Shown here: in pieces, positions 1 to 7,755 of the stretch
Numbering within the stretch: the first letter of the stretch is position 1
Layout: the number at the start of each line of letters is the position of its first letter
Translations under genes and position numbers: made by a program
Notes under the pieces: generated by a model
What the model saw: the letters and a program-made list of their open reading frames with translations, nothing else
The model's database searches: none
What the model was told of the DNA's origin: nothing
Source: an uncultured Muribaculaceae bacterium
GTDB taxonomy: Bacteria > Bacteroidota > Bacteroidia > Bacteroidales > Muribaculaceae
Length of the DNA: 13,745 nucleotides
Direction of reading: 5' to 3'
NCBI GenBank assembly: GCA_910577585.1
Contig: CAJTNN010000006.1
Coordinates: 100,637-114,381, forward strand

Positions 1-431
1 TAGCCGTAACCTCCCTTTCGTTGTCAGCCATGGCCGAGACAGTGGAGTGTGTGTTCACCGTCAATCCGAAGATGGTGTGCAACAGCTGTGAGACCAAGAT
101 AAAGAGCAATCTCCGCTTTGAGAAGGGTGTGAAGAAGATCACCACCTCGCTCGAGCGTCAGGAGGTGACCGTAAGCTATAACTCCGACAAGACCGACGAG
201 GCCCATCTCATCGAAGCCTTCGGCAAGATCGGCTACAAGGCCACACCCGTAAAGGGGGACCAGACAGAGGCAACTTCCGAATGCGCCGGCGCCCCGGAGG
301 GCTCATGTTGCAAGTCTAAGGGTGGCTCAGCATGCGCTGCCGCACAGAACGCCACTTGCCACAGCAGCGCTGAGGAAGCTACTTGCACAAAAGCTGCCGA
401 AGCATCTTGCGGCAGCTGCGAAGCCAAGTGA
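1..431 (+). CDS. Secreted heavy-metal-associated (HMA) domain protein with Cys-rich tail, 5' truncated
   Basis: The frame is open from the left edge, so the gene starts before the window. Codons from position 3 read AVTSLSLSAMA then ETVE, which looks like the end of a Sec signal peptide cut after AMA near position 35; the TTG at 21 and ATG at 30 are therefore probably internal. The mature part starts with an HMA-type ferredoxin-like fold: MVCNSC is the M-x-C-x-x-C metal-binding loop, followed by the usual pattern ending IEAFGKIGYKA. A tail of about 58 residues with eight cysteines, rich in Ala, Ser, Glu and Lys, follows. HMA domains bind Cu(I), Zn or similar soft metals. Export suggests metal capture or delivery in the envelope, and the tail could bind more metal. 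Which metal is unknown. A hairpin terminator follows at 494. Confidence 0.85.
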   Translation, partial: AVTSLSLSAMAETVECVFTVNPKMVCNSCETKIKSNLRFEKGVKKITTSLERQEVTVSYNSDKTDEAHLIEAFGKIGYKATPVKGDQTEATSECAGAPEGSCCKSKGGSACAAAQNATCHSSAEEATCTKAAEASCGSCEAK

Positions 432-493
432 AATCAAAAAACAGAGCCATGTGCTGATTTCAGACAGATCGATATAAGAATCCGCAATCTACT

Positions 494-538
494 CACCGCG
501 TCCTGACCGAGAGTCAGGGCGCGGTGAATTTTAATTTT
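494..538 (+). terminator. Rho-independent terminator after the HMA gene
   Basis: Arm 494-507 pairs with 513-526 around the five-base loop CGAGA, giving 14 bp with one G-T wobble (501/519). The T-rich stretch AATTTTAATTTT follows. It lies 62 bp past the HMA stop and should insulate the recombinase from read-through. Confidence 0.85.
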
Positions 539-562
539 AATACTAATGGCAATTATCGAAAC

Positions 563-1592
563 ATGGCAAGAAAACGAATCAGAGTCACCCGCCCCGGGCG
601 GGCAAGAAAGGAAGCCCCCTCGCTGCAAGTATTCATGAACGGAGTTATCGAGCAGCTGAAGAGCAACGGCAAGCAACGCACCTCAGAGAGCTACCGGTCG
701 GCCCTCAACAGCTTCAATCAATTCGCCGGCAACCGGACTGTCAGTCTGTCAGAAATCGACGCACCGATGATGGAGCGCTATGAGAGCTACCTCTCGGAGA
801 GGGGAGTGGTGCGCAACACCATCTCCTTCTACATGCGCATTCTCAGAGCCGTCTACAACCGTGGTGTCGACCGCAACCTTGTGGCCGACCTGCGCCCCTT
901 CAGGCATGTCTACACCGGTGTCGACCACACCGTCAAGCGCGGCCTGACGCTGCAGAAACTCCAGCTTCTGCTCGAACTCGACCTCTCGGCCGACCAGCTG
1001 CTCGAATATGCACGCGACATGTTTATGCTCAGCCTATCTGCGAGGCATGAGCTTTGTCGACATGGCCTTCCTGCGCAAGAGCGACCTCAGCGAGGGGCAT
1101 CTCGTCTACCGTCGGCGCAAGACTAACCGCCTGCTCAGCATACAATGGACCCCCGAGATGCAGAGCTTCATCGAGAAATATCCACCGAAAATCGGTCCCT
1201 ACCTGCTGCCGATACTCGGCCATAGAGCCGGCAGTCCGGAGTGCGCCTACCGCAACGAAGCCTATCGGATTAACCGTTGCTTGAAACGTGTGGGACGCAT
1301 GATCAACCTCTCATTTCCACTCACGATGTATTGCGCACGCCACTCATGGGCCTCGACAGCAAAGATGTCGGGTATACCACTGAGCGTGATCAGCGAAGGG
1401 ATGGGCCACGAGTCAGAACGCACCACCCGCATCTATCTCGCCTCACTCAGCGCCAAGGTCATCGACCGCGCCAACTCAGTGGTGATATCGATGCTCGGTC
1501 TGGCCGGCAGGCGTGTGGCCATAGCCGAGCCCGACCCATTAAACCCATCGCTGCCCGAGAGCGTTCTTAATATAGGTGAGGGCAGATGGTGA
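563..1592 (+). pseudogene. Bacteroidota-type tyrosine recombinase/integrase, frameshifted
   Basis: Two overlapping frames together encode one tyrosine recombinase of about 343 residues. The first frame, from ATG 563 (MARKRIRV), holds the SAM-like core-binding domain (SLQVFMNGVIEQLK through TISFYMRILRAVYNRGV) and runs to EYARDMFMLS. The second resumes at 1035 with YLRGMSFVDMAFLRKSDL and runs to TGA 1592. Relatives read FMLSFYLRGMSFVDMA here, so two bases seem missing near 1034. Both halves keep the catalytic set: Arg in YLRGMS, Lys in YRRRKTN, Arg in MYCARHSWAS (Tyr replaces the usual first His), His in GMGHESERT, and nucleophile Tyr in TRIYLASL. The frame-1 product alone would end at 1126 and lack the catalytic core. 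Relatives act in phase-variable inversion or mobile elements. A sequencing error is possible because everything else is intact. No own promoter is evident. Confidence 0.85.
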
Positions 1593-1641
1593 CGGTGTTC
1601 CGGAAGCATCCGGGGAGCCCCGTGGTTCTGCCGGCCACCGT
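1592..1641 (+). repeat. Nested inverted repeat directly after the recombinase
   Basis: ACGGTG (1592-1597) pairs with CACCGT (1636-1641), and CCGG (1600-1603) with CCGG (1631-1634). An inner hairpin CGGGG/CCCCG sits at 1611-1622. It starts inside the recombinase stop codon. No T tract follows, so it is a weak terminator candidate. It could also be a structured recombination site, which the sequence alone does not settle. Confidence 0.4.
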
Positions 1642-1660
1642 TGCTCAATCCTTGCCTGCC

Positions 1661-1680
1661 CCATGGCATGAGAGCCATGG
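1661..1680. repeat. Short inverted repeat CCATGGC-n6-GCCATGG
   Basis: Seven-base arms 1661-1667 and 1674-1680 are perfect and separated by ATGAGA. It lies 38 bp upstream of the PepSY-like start, so it could be an operator, a UTR hairpin or a recombinase half-site pair. No Bacteroidota -7 box is visible in the 1593-1718 spacer. Confidence 0.4.
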
Positions 1681-1718
1681 ATAATGACAGACAAATAAGA
1701 ACGAGAGACTACACAACG

Positions 1719-2174
1719 ATGAAAAGAAAAAACATCATCATGGCCGCAGTGTTGGGAATGGCGATTTGCGCTATGCCTGTGCAGGCATTCGACAAGTATT
1801 CAATCAACCGCGAAGACCTTCCTGAGACTGCCCAGCAGTTTCTGACCGACCATTTCGGCAAAGCACGCGTAAGCATGGTCAAGACCGACAAGCATCTGCT
1901 CAAGAAGACTGACTACGACGTCAAACTTGTCAACGGCACCAAGATCGACTTCAACAACAAAGGCGAGTGGACTTGTGTCGACTGCAAGCAGAAGGAGGTG
2001 CCCGCTTCGCTGATTCCATCGAAAGTGGCAAAATACGTGGCTGCCAACTTCCCCGAGACCTTCGTGACGAAGATTGAGAAGAAGACACTCAGCTACGAGA
2101 TTGAGCTCAACGATGGCGTAGGCCTGAAGTTTGACCGTCTGGGCAACTTCAAGAGCATGAAGCTCGACGACTGA
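1719..2174 (+). CDS. Secreted PepSY-like (DUF2874) protein
   Basis: This is a 151-residue protein starting at ATG 1719; the frame is open further upstream, but only this start puts the signal peptide at the N terminus. MKRKNIIMAAVLGMAICAMPVQA is a typical signal peptide, cleaved near residue 23. The mature part holds two successive PepSY-like repeats of about 60 residues. Repeat 1 contains LPETAQQFLTDHF and a Lys/Asp-rich strand ending NGTKIDFNNKGEWTCVDC; repeat 2 contains IPSKVAKYVAANFPE and YEIELNDGVGLKFDRLGNF. This matches small periplasmic proteins common in Bacteroidales. PepSY-related folds are linked to inhibition or interaction with envelope proteins, but no function is firmly known for this subgroup. 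Two cysteines (WTCVDC) could form a disulfide or bind metal. Transcription probably ends at the inverted repeat at 2247. Confidence 0.88.
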   Translation: MKRKNIIMAAVLGMAICAMPVQAFDKYSINREDLPETAQQFLTDHFGKARVSMVKTDKHLLKKTDYDVKLVNGTKIDFNNKGEWTCVDCKQKEVPASLIPSKVAKYVAANFPETFVTKIEKKTLSYEIELNDGVGLKFDRLGNFKSMKLDD

Positions 2175-2246
2175 CCACACTGCGGGTGCCGGCACGCCTG
2201 AAATGCCAGGTGCAAGCCCCCACTTGCAACACACACTATGAGAGAA

Positions 2247-2304
2247 GACCGGACCACACGGCGCCGACACCCCTTTGCGGGTTATGGCACCGGGTGGTCC
2301 GGTC
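2247..2304. terminator. Long inverted repeat between convergent genes, likely bidirectional terminator
   Basis: GACCGGACCAC (2247-2257) and GTGGTCCGGTC (2294-2304) are perfect 11-base arms around a 36-base interior that pairs partly. On the plus strand CTCCTGTTATTT follows; on the minus strand TTCTCTCAT follows. It lies 72 bp after the PepSY-like stop and 48 bp from the stop of the leftward 1361-residue gene, so it can serve both. Confidence 0.65.
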
Positions 2305-2352
2305 CTCCTGTTATTTATGTACGGCGTTATTCAGTTGCCCATGCCGTCGGGG

Positions 2353-5300
2353 CTATTCAGTGACGTAGCCGTCGGTGAGGAGCTGCTTGAAGAGCTTGTC
2401 GCCCTTGAAGCGGTTGAATAGGCGGCCGCAGTCTTTGGCAGTGCGGTTGAAGAGATCCTGATAATTCAGCACCTTAGCGCCCGAGATGACATCGAAGGTG
2501 TAGTGGGCCTGCTCGGTATTGAAGAGGCGGCTGCCGGCATTGCGTATGCCGGCCACTTCAGTCAGATTCTCAGGATGGTCGGCGCGGGCATTCCATGAGC
2601 CGCGGCTCCCCTCTGAGAGTGTGAGTAGAGCCTCATCATCGGTCAAAATGTCGGCAAATATCAGATTTGAATCCTCATAACGCCGCCCTGTCTTGAAATC
2701 CTCCTTATCGAGGAATAGCTTCATCGGCACGCGGCACACAGTGCCATCCTCATAACCGAGCACCACCCAGCTCCGTGCATCCTCATCGCGGATGGGGAGG
2801 GCCAGCAGCAGGTCGGGGTCGGTGTAGCCGTAGAAATCGGAGGTCATCATGAAGCCATCTTTCAGAATCTGCAGATAGCGGGTGGTGGAGGGATCATGGT
2901 CGGGGTCGAAGCTCGCCGGACACACGGCGCGCCAATGTCGGGTGGCAATCTTCTCAGGGTTCTCTGCCGATGGAGTTGTCGGCGCCTGGGTGTTGCGAGA
3001 CTTCTCTGACTTCTGAGGATCCGGGCTGCTCTGCTGGGTGGTTGTGGCGGCAGTCTCTGCAGGAGCCTGGGATGTTGCGTCGGTAGCCGGCGCCGCAGCT
3101 GCAGCCGCTGATTGAGTGGGAGCCGACGTCTCGGCAGGGGGTGTGGCGGCAGCCGCCTGAAGCAGGCGGTGGCGCTCACGCTCCTCGGCGCGGCGGTCGA
3201 TAAAGCGGCGTATGTCCTCAGGATTTCTGAAATCGAGTTTCGAAGAACCGTGGCGCTCATAGATGACGCCATCCACCTTCACAGGCGCCGTGTAGTAAGG
3301 TTTAGCCGTGGCCACATAGATGCGTTTGCCGCCGAAGGTCTCGAAGCGGGTCTCGACATAGGCATCCACATCGCGCCCCATGGTGGTGCACACCGCGCGG
3401 CGGAAGTAGAGGTCATACTTATCCTCGCTGCCGTCAAACATCTTATAAGCCAGATCATTCTCCATGCCCACACCCATGCCGAAGTCATTGACGCCGATAT
3501 AGAGAGTGCCGCCGTCGGCATTCAGCAGCGAGCAGAGCTCCTTCATCACATCGCGCGACTGAGTGTCGGGGTCGGGGCGCATATGATTGTTGGGTGGATA
3601 TATAAGCGAGGTCTTGAACTCAGTGGTCTTGTCCTCCTTGCCGAATGAATGCAGGGTCGACTTGCGGGCATTGACATGCAGAATATAGTTGATGCGGTCC
3701 TCGATCTCTCCCAGAGCCGATGCCGATGAATTCTCGGCCAGTATATTGTAAGCCATCACATAGCTTGCCAGATTGCGTATCTCCTCGTCAGAATCCGACA
3801 TGTAGGCCCATAGAGCGTCGCGCATCTGCGGCTTACCCTTGTAAGAGACTATCTTCAGTTGCAGATATCGGTGGTAGATTTCCGAGCGGTGGTCGAAGCG
3901 CGAGCGGTCGTTGGCCTCAAATTCCTCGAGCTGTTCGGCATCGATGATACCGTTCATGGCGAAGTAATGCAGAATCTCGATGAGTCGCATCCAGGCGGCG
4001 TAGAACTCCCGGCGGTTGTCGTCGCGGGCCATTCGTGCCAGCAGGCGGGCGAACCCGAGATGATTGTAGGCACGCGAATAATTCGACTCAGCCGCCGCCT
4101 TGCTCTCTACAAGCGCCATGAGCTCCTTCATGCGCGCGTCGCTCACGAGGTCCTCGCTATTGGGCTCATCGCCCGAAATCGTAAGGTTGTCGGCCGGCAT
4201 CTCATAGATGTTGCCATTACTATAGTCAGCTATCAAGCGGTTGAAGGCTATGTCGGTGCGGAAGTTCATGGGCTCCTCTACAATCTCGGTCACCACGCCA
4301 TCGATGTAGGGGACACTCGGATTGTCCGGGCGTGTCCAATAGCTGGCCTTGACGATAGTGCCGTTGCGCAGGCTCGAGGAGAGCCCCGACTTCTGGAAGC
4401 GCACGGCATCGCCGAGTTCGCTGACGCCTACGGTGCCATATTGGTTAGAGCTCTTGATGACGCAGATAAGTTCATTGTCGTTGACCATCTGGTCATGCGT
4501 GAACTTCACGATAGCATCAGAGGCGGTGAAATGAATCACCCCATCATCAACCCTCTTGACACGCGCCTCGAATATATAGGGGTTGCCATCCTGGTCGGCG
4601 AAGTCGGCAGGCGTCAGCCCCGGCACCTTATAGCGCACAATGTCGTCGAGCGCGATCACGCCGTGCCCCTCATAGTAATCATCGGTGACTACGACGGCGA
4701 AGAGATTGTCATCAATCCTGCGGGTGACGCGAATCATGCAGTAGTCATCCTCTGCCGGCAGCGGACGGCGGATGCGGTTTGGGCGTTTCACCTCCTCATC
4801 TTCAGAGAAGAGCGACGACTCGATGGCGCTCCACATGTCGCGCGACCTCTTCAGGTTAGTCTCGCCCGAGGGGGCGATGATACGTTGCGGGCTCAGCACC
4901 CTCAGATTCGGCCAGATTCCCACGCCGTTGAGGTCGAGGGTGCGCAGCGAATCTTCCGGCACATCGTCGCGGGTGAGAATCACCCCGCTGTCGCTGAGCT
5001 TGAGCACCACCTGGCGGTTGGCATACCACTTCTCGAACGATCCCTCCAGACCTACGGGCATGGCTGTGAGTTTCGAGGCTATCAGGTCGTGGCCGTCGGT
5101 CTCGCTCCAGCGGTAGATGCCCGACAGGGTGCGGGTGACATCCATCAGCGCCAGGAAAGAATTGCGTATCGCATTGTCGGGCACCGAAGTGCGCAGACGC
5201 CCCGCATAGCGGTAAAGTGTAGAGAGATTCAGATTATAGTCGAAAACATCGGCATCCGTCTCGCGGTCGGCAAGCAGAAGCTGTATGGCCAGTGCCTCGA

Positions 5301-6438
5301 TAAGGCTCCGCACCGTGGGGTCTTTGAGCGAGCCATTCTCCTCAATACCCTGCCGGCATTGCTCCACATAGATCTGGATGAGTCGGATGAAGGCCTTCCG
5401 GAAGGGCTCATCGCGCCAGAAATCTTCAGAGCGGTCATGGATGATGCCGAAGATGCGTTTCACATTCTCCTGCATGAAATCAGACGATAGCGAGAAGATG
5501 CGCATCATCATGTCGAGACGGCGTTCAGCCTCGAATACATAGCCCGATGTGCGCAGACTCTCGAGCACGTGATTGACGCATGACTCATGTTCGCCGCGGG
5601 CCAGATACTCGGCAGCCGTCATGTAGCCCCCCACATTCCGGGCCAGCACCGTAAGGCGGTGCTGCAGCGACTTGCGGCGCAGCGGCTCTACATCAAGCAG
5701 CACCGCCGACCCCTCGAGCAGATACATAATCGAGTCAAGCATCTCGTGCAGCCGGCGCGCGATATCCTCCCAGCCCGCTCCGGTGACCTGCCAGTCCTTG
5801 ATAATCTCGAGCAGGCTCCGGCTCACGGCCAGGTCATAGAAGTCATCGTTAAGGAATGGTAGAGAGAAGAATCTCTCCATATCCCATTCAGGCGATTCCT
5901 CGGCAAAGAGGTTGCGGCGGATGATGGCGGCCACACTTGCGGCGTCCAGTTCGGATAAAGAGTCGGGTTCGGATGGCTCGGAATCATCGGCAATATCGAT
6001 GTTGGGTTTGACCGGATTAGGTCTGAATAAAGCAGCCGAATCAAGGAGCCTCAGGTGGGCGCCGGTCTTGTCGATATCAGTAAGCGAGCAGCGCACGGAA
6101 CTGCCGGTAAGAAGTTTGGCCCCTTTCGGCACACCGAGGCGGAAGGATATCCCCCGGTGGTCGGCCAATTCATAATAACCGTTGTGTGAGAAATCATGCC
6201 GCACGATGAATTCATATTCACCACCTATCTCATAAAATTGAGATATAAGAGTCTGTAGATTCTGGCGGAGAAAGATATTGCCGTTGGCCTGATGGGTGAC
6301 TGTGCAATCAATCGGAGTGCCATCAGGCAGATTCTCCTGAAATTTAAATAGCTTGACCCTGTAGGTGCGGTCTTCATATTTGACTTCAAACTGAGGGGTG
6401 CCGTTGTTGCTGCGCACCACCTTTGCCAATAATTTCAT
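2353..6438 (-). CDS. 1361-residue multidomain protein with AlbA_2/Schlafen-type domain
   Basis: No full-length family is recognised. Residues 1-135 are beta-rich and resemble OB/S1-like or cold-shock-like modules. Residues 165-470 are mostly helical. Residues 565-720 return to beta-rich, S1-like segments (for example 567-642 and 655-720). Residues 765-925 are helical. Residues 935-1085 look like an AlbA_2 (PF04326) domain: TEFKTSL at 939-945, LLNADGGTLYIGVNDFG at 971-987 and YERHGSSKLDF at 1060-1070. That domain occurs in Schlafen-like and other nucleic-acid-associated proteins. An Ala/Thr/Pro/Ser/Gln-rich linker spans about 1094-1165 (DNA 2944-3160). The C-terminal 195 residues, including VVLGYEDGTVCRVPM, are unassigned. 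No signal peptide or membrane helix is visible, so it is probably cytoplasmic. It diverges from the TerD-TerB-ATPase block. A role as the nucleic-acid or nucleotide arm of that system is inferred. Confidence 0.92.
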   Translation of the reverse strand: MKLLAKVVRSNNGTPQFEVKYEDRTYRVKLFKFQENLPDGTPIDCTVTHQANGNIFLRQNLQTLISQFYEIGGEYEFIVRHDFSHNGYYELADHRGISFRLGVPKGAKLLTGSSVRCSLTDIDKTGAHLRLLDSAALFRPNPVKPNIDIADDSEPSEPDSLSELDAASVAAIIRRNLFAEESPEWDMERFFSLPFLNDDFYDLAVSRSLLEIIKDWQVTGAGWEDIARRLHEMLDSIMYLLEGSAVLLDVEPLRRKSLQHRLTVLARNVGGYMTAAEYLARGEHESCVNHVLESLRTSGYVFEAERRLDMMMRIFSLSSDFMQENVKRIFGIIHDRSEDFWRDEPFRKAFIRLIQIYVEQCRQGIEENGSLKDPTVRSLIEALAIQLLLADRETDADVFDYNLNLSTLYRYAGRLRTSVPDNAIRNSFLALMDVTRTLSGIYRWSETDGHDLIASKLTAMPVGLEGSFEKWYANRQVVLKLSDSGVILTRDDVPEDSLRTLDLNGVGIWPNLRVLSPQRIIAPSGETNLKRSRDMWSAIESSLFSEDEEVKRPNRIRRPLPAEDDYCMIRVTRRIDDNLFAVVVTDDYYEGHGVIALDDIVRYKVPGLTPADFADQDGNPYIFEARVKRVDDGVIHFTASDAIVKFTHDQMVNDNELICVIKSSNQYGTVGVSELGDAVRFQKSGLSSSLRNGTIVKASYWTRPDNPSVPYIDGVVTEIVEEPMNFRTDIAFNRLIADYSNGNIYEMPADNLTISGDEPNSEDLVSDARMKELMALVESKAAAESNYSRAYNHLGFARLLARMARDDNRREFYAAWMRLIEILHYFAMNGIIDAEQLEEFEANDRSRFDHRSEIYHRYLQLKIVSYKGKPQMRDALWAYMSDSDEEIRNLASYVMAYNILAENSSASALGEIEDRINYILHVNARKSTLHSFGKEDKTTEFKTSLIYPPNNHMRPDPDTQSRDVMKELCSLLNADGGTLYIGVNDFGMGVGMENDLAYKMFDGSEDKYDLYFRRAVCTTMGRDVDAYVETRFETFGGKRIYVATAKPYYTAPVKVDGVIYERHGSSKLDFRNPEDIRRFIDRRAEERERHRLLQAAAATPPAETSAPTQSAAAAAAPATDATSQAPAETAATTTQQSSPDPQKSEKSRNTQAPTTPSAENPEKIATRHWRAVCPASFDPDHDPSTTRYLQILKDGFMMTSDFYGYTDPDLLLALPIRDEDARSWVVLGYEDGTVCRVPMKLFLDKEDFKTGRRYEDSNLIFADILTDDEALLTLSEGSRGSWNARADHPENLTEVAGIRNAGSRLFNTEQAHYTFDVISGAKVLNYQDLFNRTAKDCGRLFNRFKGDKLFKQLLTDGYVTE

Positions 6439-6499
6439 AATACAGATTTAACGTAATAATTGAAGTTGATTAAATTTTTGATCTCTTGGTTGCCCTGTT

Positions 6500-6549
6500 G
6501 GGAGGGCTGGGAGAGGGATGGGATCTCTGGGAGGGATGGGATTGCTGGG
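6500..6549 (+). repeat. G-triplet-rich imperfect repeat, G-quadruplex-capable
   Basis: Nine GGG runs begin at 6500, 6504, 6509, 6515, 6520, 6529, 6533, 6538 and 6547, separated by 1-6 bases. This satisfies the canonical G3N1-7 pattern twice over. The bases also form imperfect copies of CTGGGAGGGATGGGAT. The tract lies in the putative leader of the leftward gene, where its transcript would be C-rich and the G-rich strand would be the template. Confidence 0.7.
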
Positions 6550-6586
6550 AGAGAGTTCCTTAATAGGGGAAAACGCTCCCTATATG

Positions 6587-6622
6587 CAAAATTAACGGAA
6601 AAATTCAAAAGAGAGGTCAAAA
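6587..6622 (-). promoter_or_regulatory. Possible promoter of the leftward 1361-residue gene
   Basis: On the minus strand TAATTTTG (6587-6594) matches the Bacteroidota -7 box TAnnTTTG. A TTTTG at 6618-6622 could be the -33 box, but the 23-base spacing is longer than usual. The leader would be about 140 bases and include the G/C-rich repeat. Confidence 0.4.
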
Positions 6623-6675
6623 TCGGCGGCATATTTAGGCAAATCCATGAAAAGTCGATATCTGGAGGTGAAAAT

Positions 6676-6707
6676 CTTGCATGTTACTTTGATTTTGCCT
6701 AACTTTG
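6676..6707 (+). promoter_or_regulatory. Bacteroidota-type promoter for the TerD-TerB-ATPase block
   Basis: TAACTTTG at 6700-6707 fits the -7 consensus TAnnTTTG exactly. CTTG at 6676-6679 supplies a -33 TTG element with a 20-base spacer. Transcription would start near 6713, leaving a leader of about 165 bases before ATG 6880 that contains two GCAATATTG motifs. Between 6623 and 6879 nothing gene-like is visible. Confidence 0.6.
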
Positions 6708-6743
6708 GGTGTTGCGTTGAGGTATGGGCGAGGCTGCAAGCGG

Positions 6744-6800
6744 ATTGCAATATTGCAATTGAGGCAATCATGCACGCGCTATCGAGTCACCGCAATATTG
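6744..6800. promoter_or_regulatory. Pair of GCAATATTG palindromic motifs in the TerD leader
   Basis: ATTGCAATATTGCAAT (6744-6759) is a perfect 16-base palindrome. Its core GCAATATTG (6747-6755) recurs exactly at 6792-6800, 45 bases on. Repeated symmetric sites about four helical turns apart, just downstream of a promoter, suggest binding by a dimeric regulator. This is inference; no regulator is identified. Confidence 0.45.
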
Positions 6801-6879
6801 TGAAAAATGCCGGGCTGAGTGAAATAAATGTTAATTTCGCAGCATAAGAAATCAGAAACTTAAAAAAACATAGACAGAT

Positions 6880-7578
6880 ATGGCAATCAATCTTGAAAAA
6901 GGACACCGCATCAACCTTGAGAAAACTGATGGCAAGAAACTCACCGAGTTCTGTGTAGGCGTCAACTGGGGCGCGATAGTGCGCGAAGTGCCCCGCAAGT
7001 CGGGCTTCCTGGGACTGAGCACCAAGATGGTGGCAGAGGAGCTGGATGTGGATATCGACCTGAGTTGTGTCATGACCGATGCGCAGGGTAATCTTATCGA
7101 CACGCTCTACTCGCCGCTCTATAATCCGGTGATGTTCCGTTCGCGCGGGCTGCCGGTGGGTAAGGACTGGAGCGCCGATGGCTCGATGTACCACACCCCC
7201 GACGACACTGAAGGCGACAAAGGTGGCGATGATGGCCTTGACAACGAGATTGTGCAGATCGATCTCAAGAAAGTGCGCTCCAACATCGACCAGATATTCT
7301 TCTTCCTCAATATCTTCTCGCCGCGCTCGATCGACTTTGCCGAGGTGCCATATGTGCAGATCCGCATGTTTGAGGGCACACCGCAGCGTGTGCAGCAGGT
7401 ATTCGCGCAGTACGACGTGGCCAAGGAACCGCAGTTCCGCGGCAAGAACGCTCTTGTGCTCGGCCGCATCTACCGCCGCAACGGTGAGTGGAAGTTCGCT
7501 GCCATCGGCGATGCCTTCGATGACGGCTACGATCTTCGCAACACCATCAAGCGCATACTTGACAGCTACGCCAAGTAA
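6880..7578 (+). CDS. TerD-domain stress/tellurium-resistance family protein
   Basis: This 232-residue cytoplasmic protein starts at ATG 6880 with an A-rich region and no Shine-Dalgarno. MAINLEKGHRINLEK is the usual TerD opening. VGVNWG (27-31) and the strand DVDIDLSCVMTDAQGNLID (56-74) supply the first acidic site. DDGLDNEIVQIDLKKV (117-132), then IDQIFFFLNIFSP and YVQIRMF (158-164), match the family. TerD proteins are Ca2+-binding beta-sandwich proteins linked to tellurite resistance, phage and colicin tolerance and general stress response. Unlike compact single-domain TerD of about 190 residues, a longer insertion (about 81-112, with PVMFRSRGLPVGKDW and a Pro/Asp loop) precedes the second acidic site. 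It heads a rightward series with a TerB-like gene and a Ca2+ ATPase. The family is clear; the molecular job is not established. Confidence 0.9.
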   Translation: MAINLEKGHRINLEKTDGKKLTEFCVGVNWGAIVREVPRKSGFLGLSTKMVAEELDVDIDLSCVMTDAQGNLIDTLYSPLYNPVMFRSRGLPVGKDWSADGSMYHTPDDTEGDKGGDDGLDNEIVQIDLKKVRSNIDQIFFFLNIFSPRSIDFAEVPYVQIRMFEGTPQRVQQVFAQYDVAKEPQFRGKNALVLGRIYRRNGEWKFAAIGDAFDDGYDLRNTIKRILDSYAK

Positions 7579-7621
7579 AGATAGAGATAATCAGTCTTCC
7601 TTGCCTTTCCTGCGACTGAGA

Positions 7622-7649
7622 GGGGATGGGGTGTCTTCGCCCCGTCCCC
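7622..7649 (+). ncRNA. Stable hairpin between the TerD and TerB-like genes
   Basis: GGGGATGGGG (7622-7631) pairs with CCCCGTCCCC (7640-7649), ten pairs with one wobble; a T-G and a G-C pair tighten the loop to TCTT. ATTGTCAGAAT follows with no T tract, so it is a poor intrinsic terminator. It could be an attenuator, a processing site or an mRNA-stability element in the 177-base gap. Confidence 0.5.
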
Positions 7650-7755
7650 ATTGTCAGAATGTGCGGGGCGGGGCTTAACGGAGGGTCTTACTATATCACC
7701 GGAGAGCGGCGGTACACATTGCGACCCGCATGCGCTCCGCAATCAACCAGTGAGC

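Noticed and set aside
3859..5490. 543-residue plus-strand open frame opposite the 1361-residue gene
   Set aside because: It is fully antisense to a well-supported gene, has no recognisable motif, and is rich in His, Val and Ala as expected from the reverse of a G+C-biased coding frame.
7651..7755. 35-residue N-terminal extension of the TerB-like protein from TTG 7651
   Set aside because: TTG is a rare start, the residues look noncoding (Gly/Cys/Pro-rich) and the TerB domain begins right after ATG 7756.
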